This document shows positions 1 through 5,962 of a stretch of 9,121 nt of DNA, in pieces (the first letter of the stretch is position 1; every line of letters starts with the position of its first letter). Below the pieces are notes generated by a model. That model was not told the origin of the DNA. It searched no databases and worked only from the letters and a program-made list of their open reading frames with translations. Origin of the DNA: an uncultured Collinsella sp. Its GTDB lineage: Bacteria > Actinomycetota > Coriobacteriia > Coriobacteriales > Coriobacteriaceae. The position numbers and the translations under genes were made by a program. The DNA lies in contig USMA01000031.1 in assembly GCA_900555765.1 (NCBI GenBank), positions 1 to 9,121 of the forward strand, read 5' to 3'.

Positions 1-56
1 AACAGAAGGGCGCCAAGCGGGTCAAGCAGCAGCTGAAGGCGCGCGAGGCGTTCTAA
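1..56 (+). CDS. C-terminal tail of an unidentified protein (partial)
   Basis: The window opens inside a plus-strand frame that reads QKGAKRVKQQLKAREAF and stops at TAA (54-56), followed at once by an in-frame TAG (57-59). The tail is Lys/Arg/Gln rich and probably helical, which is too little to name a family. Codons mostly end in G or C, as expected for coding sequence here. The upstream part lies outside the window. It could be a real C-terminus or a gene remnant. Confidence 0.3.
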   Translation, partial: QKGAKRVKQQLKAREAF

Positions 57-83
57 TAGCGCTACAGCGCCGGATAGTGGAAG

Positions 84-194
84 ATGACGAGCGGTAAAGA
101 CATCGTCGTCAACCGTGCTAAGCTGGGCCGCGAGGGCTGTAAAGACGTCATCGCCGCCGCCTACCGCTACAAAGTGGCCCAGCTCGAAGGCTAA
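84..194 (+). CDS. 36-residue hypothetical ORF or gene remnant
   Basis: The ORF runs from ATG 84 to TAA 192-194 and encodes 36 residues beginning MTSGKDIVVNRAKLGREG and ending YKVAQLEG. Third positions are strongly G/C, unlike random intergenic DNA, so the stretch is or was coding. The only ribosome-binding candidate is a weak GTGGAAG directly before the ATG. The ORF is in the same frame as the preceding tail but separated from it by three stops (54, 57 and 75), so it may be a decayed C-terminal piece of a longer gene. A terminator hairpin starts 6 bases after the stop. No family is recognised. Confidence 0.3.
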   Translation: MTSGKDIVVNRAKLGREGCKDVIAAAYRYKVAQLEG

Positions 195-200
195 CCGATC

Positions 201-244
201 AAAAACCACCACAAAGGGGACAGTGCATCTTTGTGGTGGTTTTT
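201..244 (+). terminator. Hairpin terminator, CCACCACAAAGG repeat copy 1
   Basis: There is a perfect 16-bp stem (201-216 with 229-244) around a 12-base loop, and the T-rich tail TTTTTGTTTTA follows on the plus strand. It fits an intrinsic terminator for the small ORF. Roughly 45 bases, including the tail, recur almost unchanged at 1631-1677, so it is also a member of a dispersed repeat family. The loop (GGGGACAGTGCAT) differs slightly from copy 2 (GGGGACAGGCAC). Confidence 0.75.
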
Positions 245-287
245 GTTTTAGGTAGAGAAAGTCAACTGGTTCTGCCGGGGCCGATCG

Positions 288-385
288 CTCAAAGAACTGA
301 AGGATGCTCAAAAAGCTCAAAGATACTCAAATAAATTATAGATAGTAGGGGCATAATTAAGTTATATGAGTTAAAGGGAGGCTTT
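288..385 (+). promoter_or_regulatory. Upstream region of the ATPase with CTCAAA direct repeats
   Basis: The hexamer CTCAAA occurs four times (288, 307, 316 and 326), spaced 19, 9 and 10 bases, so about one or two helical turns apart. AT-rich sequence with possible -10 boxes follows (CATAAT at 352-357; TATAGA near 338). A strong Shine-Dalgarno AAAGGGAGG (373-381) sits 4 bases before the ATG. No convincing -35 box is visible. The repeats could be binding sites for a regulator, possibly the gene's own product, but that is inference. Confidence 0.4.
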
Positions 386-1501
386 ATGGCGGCACCGACG
401 GCGTACAGGCAGGCAAATCCATTCACGCCGATGTTCGGACGTGTACCGGCGTATATGGCCGGCCGTGAGCAAATCATCGATGATATGGTGCTGGCGTTTG
501 AAAATGACGACTCCGATCCCAATCTTTGCTCGGTTTTCTATGGTGCGCGTGGTACAGGTAAAACGGCGCTTTTGGCATATCTGTCGTACCGCGCCCAGCA
601 AGAGGGCTGGATTACAGCGAATGTGACGGCCTCGGAGGGGATGCTCGAAGACATTTTGCAGCGCCTCAACGAATCAGCCGCCCATCTGATCGAAAAGCCC
701 GCTTCTAGGCGCGTGAACAGTGTCGGCATTGCCCCCGTAGGAAGCATGAGCTGGGAAAACATCGATGTTGAATTTGAGGGCGCTAACTGGCGTACTAAGA
801 TGAACGCTTTGTTTGCTCAGCTTGAAGCGACTGACACCGGGGTGCTTATCGCTGTTGACGAAGTGGATGCATCGTTTGCGCAAATGACGGAGCTTGTTAC
901 TACCTACCAGCACTTTGTAAGCGAGAATAAAAAGGTAGCTTTGCTTATGGCGGGGCTGCCGTTTCGCGTGCTGGCGCTGCTGACGGGGAAATCGACATCG
1001 TTTCTTCGTCGCGCGGCTCAACATTCGCTGGGATCAATTTCACCGACTGAGGTAAAAGAAGCGTTTCGACTAACGATTGAGGACGGCGGCAAGACGATTT
1101 CTGATGAGGCGATCGACCTCGCTGCCAAGGCGATCGATGGCTTTCCATTTATGTTCCAGTTGGTGGGGTATCGGGCATGGAATGCTTCGCGCCAAGCCTC
1201 CGAGGTTTCTATTGAGGATGTCGAACGAGGCGCGAAACTTGCGCAAGAGGAGCTGGAATCGCGAGTTTTCGCTTCAACAGCGGCGGAACGTTCACGAGGG
1301 GACCTGTAGATTCTTCGTGCAATGAATCCGGTTGGGACGACGACCAGGCAAGAGCTGGCAGCGAGGCTTAAGAAGAGTTCCGGTTCGATTTCAACGTATA
1401 AAAAGCGTCTGGTAGAGGCTGGGGTAATTGAAGAGCCTCTGCAAGGGCGTTTTGAGTTTGCATTGCCAGGCTTCGGCCGATATGTGGCATCGCTTTACTA
1501 G
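386..1501 (+). pseudogene. AAA-family ATPase with C-terminal winged helix, interrupted by an in-frame amber codon
   Basis: The frame begins at ATG 386 and reads 307 residues to TAG 1307-1309. It then continues open in the same frame for 63 more codons to TAG 1499-1501, giving 371 codons including the amber. Visible motifs are Walker A GARGTGKT (residues 53-60), Walker B VLIAVDEVD (153-161, acidic pair D158 E159) and a sensor-like strand at 184-191. The part after the stop reads like the winged-helix DNA-binding end of this ATPase family, with TRQELAARLKKSSGSISTYK followed by RLVEAGVIEEPL. Family members usually continue GDL-(K/R)-(I/F)-LRAM, so codon 308 was probably AAG or CAG before becoming TAG. 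The first part alone would be an ATPase without its DNA-binding end. An ATG at 1322 could restart translation but has no clear ribosome site. Related proteins act as P-loop ATPases of unclear role, probably regulatory. Codon use is less GC-biased than in the nfn genes, which suggests an accessory gene. Confidence 0.8.
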
Positions 1502-1540
1502 AGGGTTGTTGCTGCGAAAGATCGCTTCGTGTTCCTTTAC

Positions 1541-1599
1541 TGTCTCGATCTGTAACAATAAGCCTGCTTATAGGGGCCTATCTGTTACAGACTGAGACA
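1541..1599. repeat. GTCTCRATCTGTAACA palindrome, copy 1
   Basis: The arms TGTCTCGATCTGTAACA (1541-1557) and TGTTACAGACTGAGACA (1583-1599) are inverted repeats matching at 15 of 17 positions. The loop holds smaller palindromes (ATAAGC/GCTTAT at 1558-1571 and TAGG/CCTA at 1571-1580), so the whole element can fold extensively. It lies 40 bases after the ATPase gene's final stop and just before the second CCACCACAAAGG hairpin. Two further copies occur at 4266-4320 and 4346-4402. Confidence 0.7.
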
Positions 1600-1628
1600 A
1601 GCTGGCAGAGTGACCTTCTGCTCCGCTC

Positions 1629-1671
1629 AAACCACCACAAAGGGGACAGGCACCTTTGTGGTGGTTTTTGT
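1629..1671 (+). terminator. Hairpin terminator, CCACCACAAAGG repeat copy 2
   Basis: A perfect 15-bp stem (1629-1643 with 1653-1667) encloses a 9-base loop and is followed by a T-rich tail TTTTTGTTTTA. The right arm, tail and following AGG are identical to copy 1 near 229-252. It would terminate plus-strand transcription leaving the ATPase gene. The repeat's 3' end also supplies the TAA stop (1675-1673 on the minus strand) of the regulator remnant, so insertion of the repeat may have trimmed that gene's C-terminus. Confidence 0.75.
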
Positions 1672-1672
1672 T

Positions 1673-2550
1673 TTAGGCCGAGGGGAAGGCTTTGGTGAGA
1701 CCGGCGCGCGTTTGCGTGTCGGTCTTTTGGTAGATAGAGCTCGGGTGGCGCTGTACCATGCGCATCGAGATACCGAGTTCCTCGGCAACCTGCTTGAGCG
1801 GGCGTTCATCCTGGGTCACGGCTATGAGCACGTCGACTTCGCGCGGGGTGAGAGCGTGGTTGTCGATGAAGGTCTGGCGCTGCTCTTCGATACTCGGTGA
1901 TGCGAGCGCTTCCTCGGCAAGCTGTTGATGTTTGCGTTCCTGCTCGGTTTGGGGTAGGCGGAACAGGCCGGCTGCCACGAATGCCGCGCAGGCGGCGACG
2001 AGCAAAACGAGCGCACCGATCATGATGAGAGCAACATTGTCCGAGGTCACGAGAGCAAGCGAGATGCCCGATGTGGTGAATGCGCTGCATTGTTGGCGGC
2101 GCGTCCCATGCCGGCCCAGAGGGCGGGCGCATGCATGCGCGGTGCCAGCTGTGTAAAGGTGGCGGTAAAGAACGTGACAAAAAAGCCCGAGCTCAGGTAA
2201 AAAACGACAAGGCCCAGGTTAGGATCGGCGCCGGCTTCCACGGCCAGAATGGAAATGGTCGAGAGCACGGCAATGCCGAGCATGACAAGTCCCATGTATC
2301 GGCGCTCGGCAAGATCAAAGATAATGCCGGCGGCAAGGCCGCTCGCCGCCAAAAAGAGGCGCGGCCATGTTTGTACGGCAATGGTGCCGTGGGCGTTGGA
2401 GAGCGTGACAACGTTGTCGAGGGTCGAGAACAAGCAGGCAAGAATCATGACGAGTGCGATGCTCCAGCATGCCTGTTTGGCGAGGGCATGAGAGGGCTCA
2501 ACAAAGGGATTGATGGCAGGCCTTTCGGGGGGGGCGCTTGGCAATCGCAT
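1673..2550 (-). pseudogene. LuxR-family membrane-linked transcriptional regulator, truncated and frameshifted
   Basis: Two minus-strand frames together encode one protein. The upstream frame (from ATG 2550) carries about four hydrophobic helices, such as ACWSIALVMILACLF and LVVFYLSSGFFVTFF. The downstream frame continues with a further helix (ALIMIGALVLLVAACAAFVA) and a LuxR/GerE helix-turn-helix (LTPREVDVLIAVTQ, then LKQVAEELGISMRMVQRH). The frame changes at about 2081-2088, between AANNA and FTTSGISLALV, where eight bases sit in place of a multiple of three. The recognition helix reads RHPSS where RHLSS is usual, and a Pro there would damage the helix. Coriobacterial regulators of this type usually have twelve membrane helices before the HTH. 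Here only the second half is present, so the N-terminal half seems to be lost. An 8-C run (plus-strand G8 at 2527-2534) lies near the start. In intact relatives such proteins are thought to control a neighbouring gene in response to a ligand. Confidence 0.8.
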
Positions 2551-2619
2551 GCTCGTTGCCTTTTGCGCTGGCAGGTGCGCCACATGAGAATTTGTGCCCC
2601 GGGATCCGGATATCTTCCC

Positions 2620-2634
2620 GTAACATGGTGTTAC
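2620..2634. promoter_or_regulatory. Palindrome GTAACATGGTGTTAC, possible operator
   Basis: Six-base arms GTAACA and TGTTAC flank a 3-base centre, 30 bases before the ATG of the surface protein and 70 bases upstream of the divergent LuxR remnant. This position suits an operator for either gene. The core GTAACA...TGTTACAG also matches the inner part of the GTCTCRATCTGTAACA palindromes elsewhere in the window, so it could instead be a decayed or partial copy of that repeat. No clear -35/-10 pair is visible around it. Confidence 0.35.
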
Positions 2635-2664
2635 AGAAGCACCCCTTACGACAAGGAGGCTCAT

Positions 2665-4227
2665 ATGCGAAAGCAAATCCATGACAACCCAATCGACCAC
2701 GGCCGCGCGTGCGCTCTCTCCCACGGAACGTGGCGTCGCGTGGGCGCCAAGCTCGCCTGCGCGGGGGCTTGCGCGCTCATGGTCGGTCAGCTGCTGCTAC
2801 CCAGCGTGGCGCTCGCCGCCAAATGGGTCAACGTTGGCGGCACGCAGTACAACAAGGGCGCCGGCGACGAGGCCTGAACGTGGTTCTGGGACGGCGCCGA
2901 CGACATGAAGCTCAATGGCTACAACGGCGCCGGTATCAGCGCTCAGGGCAACCTCAATATCGGCGTGACGGGCACCAACACCGTAACGGCCGATTCCTTG
3001 CAGAGCGCTATCGAGGTCAAGGACGGCAACCTTGCCATCACGGGGGAGGGAACCCTCAACGCGACGGCCGAACCACAGAAGAGCAGGAGCGCTGTTAAGG
3101 TCGAGTGCGGTAGCCTCGCCATCTCGGGCGACGTGACTCTCAACGCGACGGCCGGGACCGATACGATAGCGGTTTCGGGGGACGGTAAGGCCGGCGGCGA
3201 CGTGGACATCCGCGGTGCCAACGTTAACGTGACGGCAACGAACAAAGTGCCTCATACCATCGGCATTCATACGCGGGCAGGCAACATAACCATTAACGAG
3301 GGCGCCGACGTCCACGTCGAGGCGGAGGCGAATGGGGGGCTCAATGCCGTTGCAGTCTATGCCGAAAACATCTCCTCCGAGCATGGAGGCTGCATCGCGG
3401 TGGATAACGCAAAATTAGATGCGGCGGCGCGTAATGCAAACATGTTGTCGGTCGCCCTGTATTCGTTCGGGGGTAAGGATACATATTTGAGTATTACCAA
3501 CGGGGCGGATGTTACGCTCGTGGCGAGTGATAGTGTCGAGGTTTTGGATGGTGTTTGGATGCGCGCGCAGGACGGCGTGTCGCGGGTGCTCGTCGAGAAT
3601 TCGAGCCTTACAGTTCGATGCGGTGACGGAACTGGCCACAGTCGTAAACATGGCTACGGAATATATTCCCAGTCCGGCTCCCAGTCCGCCATCCCTCGAA
3701 TTGACATCATTAATTCAAATGTTGAGGTGTCGGGTAATGCAGCGGCAATCTACGCTGTCAATCAAGGTGATGCAGCCTCTTGTCTCTCAATTGATGGCGG
3801 ATCGGTAGTTACGACTCCCGCCGGCGGCACTGTGCGAGAAACTACGGGAAACGGACTCGTCATCGGTGTTCCCGGGTCGTCTGTCATCCAGGACATTAGA
3901 ACTTCCGACGAGGTCGCCCGCAGCGTGGTAATCAGCTCCGGAGATGCGGTCGAACCCGAGCCCACCCCGCAGCCTGAGCCCACCCCGGCCCCCACGCCAC
4001 AGCCGGGCGGCGGCAGCGGGACCGCCGTGCCGTCCGTGACGCCGACTCAGGCGAGTTTCACGGCTGCTGCCTCCAAGCCGGCCGCGAAGGCCACCGCTGC
4101 CCAGAAGTCCGTGGGCACTCTGGCCGCCACGGGCGACAACGCCGCGACGGCGGCCGCCGCCCTTGGCATCGCCGGCGCAACCGTTGCCGCTGCCGGCATC
4201 GCCGCAACCAAGCGCCGCAAGCGCTAG
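2665..4227 (+). pseudogene. Secreted beta-helical cell-wall protein interrupted by an in-frame opal codon
   Basis: ATG 2665 follows a strong AAGGAGG (2653-2659) at 5 bases. The frame reads 70 codons to TGA 2875-2877, then stays open for 449 codons to TAG 4225-4227. The N-terminus is a signal peptide: twin Arg at about 24-25, a hydrophobic core ACALMVGQLLLPSVALA, and likely cleavage after ALA. Residues 81 to about 425 form degenerate repeats of the type GNLxIxGxxTLNA and GADVxVxA, as in right-handed beta-helix or carbohydrate-binding surface proteins. A Pro-rich spacer (about 429-448, with a repeated 18-bp unit) follows. The C-terminus has a sorting signal: LAATG at 486-490, an Ala-rich hydrophobic stretch, then KRRKR. 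This points to sortase anchoring, with LAATG as an LPXTG variant. Codon 71 was probably GGA (Gly), because GDEAG-TWFWDGADD reads naturally. An internal ATG at 2905 has no ribosome site and would lack the signal peptide, so the gene is probably inactive unless the stop is read through. Confidence 0.8.
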
Positions 4228-4265
4228 GCTATTGGTGGCAGCGCCCATTCTCGGCTTTTACAAAA

Positions 4266-4320
4266 TCTCAATCTGTAACACCAAACCTGATAGTTGGGCT
4301 CTAGGTGTTACAGATTGAGA
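4266..4320. repeat. GTCTCRATCTGTAACA palindrome, copy 2
   Basis: The arms TCTCAATCTGTAACACC (4266-4282) and GGTGTTACAGATTGAGA (4304-4320) are a perfect 17-bp inverted repeat with a 21-base loop. It lies 38 bases after the surface-protein stop. There is no long T-tail, so it is not a typical terminator. This is the best-conserved copy in the window. Confidence 0.75.
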
Positions 4321-4345
4321 CGAACTGTTCAGCCGCTAACCTAAC

Positions 4346-4402
4346 GTCTCGATCTGTAACACGTGGCGAGGAATTTGGTCTCTAACTGTTACAGATTGAG
4401 AC
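4346..4402. repeat. GTCTCRATCTGTAACA palindrome, copy 3
   Basis: The arms GTCTCGATCTGTAACA (4346-4361) and TGTTACAGATTGAGAC (4387-4402) match at 15 of 16 positions, and the one difference would be a G-U pair in RNA. The 25-base loop is unrelated to the other loops. It follows copy 2 by 25 bases, making a tandem pair. The arms are conserved and the loops are not, which suggests selection or spread of the ends rather than of the interior. Confidence 0.7.
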
Positions 4403-4436
4403 AAACGTCGGAATCGGTTCGCCGACCAGGCCCCCA

Positions 4437-4471
4437 ACCACCACAAAGGTGCCTGTCCCCATCGTGGTGGT
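4437..4471 (-). repeat. CCACCACAAAGG hairpin, degenerate copy 3 in reverse orientation
   Basis: ACCACCAC (4437-4444) pairs with GTGGTGGT (4464-4471). The interior reads AAAGGTGCCTGTCCCC, the reverse complement of the GGGGACAGGCACCTTT loop in copy 2, so this copy is inverted. The inner stem is damaged (ATC where CTTT is expected) and there is no T-tail, so it is unlikely to terminate well. It lies between the palindrome pair and the nfnB terminator. Confidence 0.65.
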
Positions 4472-4485
4472 CGGGCGGCCGGTAT

Positions 4486-4524
4486 AAAAAAGTCCCCGCC
4501 GGGCGCGTGCTCGACGGGGACTTT
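4486..4524 (-). terminator. Intrinsic terminator of the nfnAB operon
   Basis: AAAGTCCCCG (4489-4498) and CGGGGACTTT (4515-4524) form a perfect 10-bp stem. Read on the minus strand the stem is followed by six T (plus-strand A at 4486-4491). It lies about 30 bases after the nfnB stop codon, a standard rho-independent arrangement. Confidence 0.85.
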
Positions 4525-4552
4525 GCCGTTTGATGGCTAACGCTGTAGGTGA

Positions 4553-5962
4553 TTACTCGCCCAGCAGGCTCTTGGTGATGGAAGCGGCGGCCTTCTTGCC
4601 GGCGCCCATCGCCAGAATGACCGTAGCGGCACCGGTGACGATGTCGCCGCCGGCCCAGATGCGGGGATCGGTGGTCTGGCCGGTCTCCTCGTCGGCGACG
4701 ATGTAGCCCCACTTGTTGAGCTCCATCTTGCCGCCGATCTTCTTTGCGAAGGGGTTGGCGTTGGTACCGATAGCCGAGATTGCGACGTCGCAGGGAATCT
4801 CCTCGATGGCGCCCTCGATGGGCACCGGGCGACGACGGCCGGACTCGTCGGGCTCGCCGAGCTCCATCTTCTGGACCTTGACGGCGCACACGGAGCCGTC
4901 TTCGCCAGCGACAAACTCGAGCGGGGAGACAAGCGGCAGAACCTCGACGCCCTCGGCCTTGGCATGGTGCAGCTCGGCGCGACGGCAGGGCATCTCGTCC
5001 TCGGTACGGCGGTAAGCGATGATGGCGTGCTCGGCGCCCAGACGCTTGGCGGTACGGACGGCGTCCATAGCCACGTTGCCGCCGCCAAAGACAACGACGT
5101 TCTTGCCGTGCTTGGTGGGGGTGTCGTACTCGGGGAACTTGTTGGCCTTCATCAGGTTCACGCGGGTGAGGTACTCGTTAGCGAAGAAGACGTTGGGCAG
5201 GTTCTCGCCGGGGACGTTGAGGAACTTGGGCAGGCCAGCGCCGGTCGCCACATAGATGGCGTCGAAGCCCTGCTCGAACAGCTCCTCGGCCGTGGCCATG
5301 TTGCCCACGACGGAGTTGTACTCAAACTTGACGCCCATGTCCTCCAGGCCGTCAATCTCGCGCTTGACGACTGCCTTGGGCAGACGGAACTCGGGGATGC
5401 CGTAGACCAGCACGCCGCCGCCGGTAAAGAAGGCCTCAAAGACGGTAACGTCAAAGCCGTTACGGGCGAGCTCGCCGGCGCAGGTGATGCCGGACGGGCC
5501 GGAGCCGACGACGGCGACCTTCTTGCCGTTCTTGGGGGCCATCTTGGGCGTGGAGGCGAGCTCGGGGCGGTCACCCAGGAAGCGCTCGAGCTGGCCGATG
5601 GCCACGGGCTCGGACTTCTTACCACGGATGCACTTGCCCTCGCACTGGTTCTCCTGCGGGCAGACACGGCCGCAGATGGCGGGAAGCATGGAGTCCTCGC
5701 GGATGGTATCGAGAGCGCCGCCGAAGTCCTTCTCGCGGATCTGCTCGATAAAGCGGGGGATGTTGATGTTGACGGGGCAGCCCTCAACACAGAACGGCTT
5801 CTTGCAGTTGAGGCAGCGCTCGGCCTCGGCCAGCGCCATCTCCTCGGTGAAGCCCTTGTCGACGGGGCGGAAGTCGCAGGCGCGCTCGGCAGCCGGCTCC
5901 TCGTTATCGGGGGTGCGGGGCGACTTCATATCGGCAACGAAACGACCGTTAACTAGTGGCAT
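4553..5962 (-). CDS. nfnB: NADH-dependent ferredoxin:NADP+ oxidoreductase subunit B (GltA-type flavoprotein)
   Basis: This 469-residue cytoplasmic flavoprotein resembles the small (beta) subunit of glutamate synthase. With the adjacent NfnA it should form the electron-bifurcating complex that couples ferredoxin and NAD(H) to NADP(H). Two [4Fe-4S] ligand sets are visible: Cys 50, 53, 58, 62 (CLNCKKPFCVEGCP) and Cys 97, 101, 107, 111 (CGRVCPQENQCEGKC). The FAD-binding Rossmann motif VVGSGPSG is at 151-158, the NADP-binding motif FGGGNVAMDA at 292-301, and the C-terminal FAD contact GGDIVTGAATVILAMGAGK at about 438-456. Length is normal for NfnB/GltA. It starts at ATG 5962 inside the end of nfnA (10-base overlap) with GAGGAAAAGAG upstream, which indicates translational coupling. 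It is commonly annotated as NADPH-dependent glutamate synthase GltA, but the NfnA partner favours the Nfn assignment. All key residues are present. Confidence 0.9.
   Translation of the reverse strand: MPLVNGRFVADMKSPRTPDNEEPAAERACDFRPVDKGFTEEMALAEAERCLNCKKPFCVEGCPVNINIPRFIEQIREKDFGGALDTIREDSMLPAICGRVCPQENQCEGKCIRGKKSEPVAIGQLERFLGDRPELASTPKMAPKNGKKVAVVGSGPSGITCAGELARNGFDVTVFEAFFTGGGVLVYGIPEFRLPKAVVKREIDGLEDMGVKFEYNSVVGNMATAEELFEQGFDAIYVATGAGLPKFLNVPGENLPNVFFANEYLTRVNLMKANKFPEYDTPTKHGKNVVVFGGGNVAMDAVRTAKRLGAEHAIIAYRRTEDEMPCRRAELHHAKAEGVEVLPLVSPLEFVAGEDGSVCAVKVQKMELGEPDESGRRRPVPIEGAIEEIPCDVAISAIGTNANPFAKKIGGKMELNKWGYIVADEETGQTTDPRIWAGGDIVTGAATVILAMGAGKKAAASITKSLLGE

Noticed and set aside
288..331. 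CTCAAA repeats as a CRISPR array
   Set aside because: Units are only 6 bases with 3-13 base gaps, and no cas genes are present.
1322..1501. Separate small winged-helix gene starting at ATG 1322
   Set aside because: No Shine-Dalgarno, and the codons between the amber and this ATG (ILRA) already match the ATPase family's continuation.
2080..2877. Single 265-codon plus-strand gene ending at TGA 2877
   Set aside because: Its first two thirds are antisense to the LuxR remnant. Only the part from ATG 2665, with AAGGAGG and a signal peptide, is meaningful.
2905..4227. Surface protein starting independently at ATG 2905
   Set aside because: There is no ribosome site before it and it would lack the signal peptide. 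The frame is continuous with ATG 2665 except for the TGA.
4964..5956. Long plus-strand open frame opposite nfnB
   Set aside because: It mirrors the GC-rich codons of nfnB, has no ribosome site and encodes a low-complexity Leu/Gly/Asp/Val-rich product. The minus-strand protein has clear family motifs.
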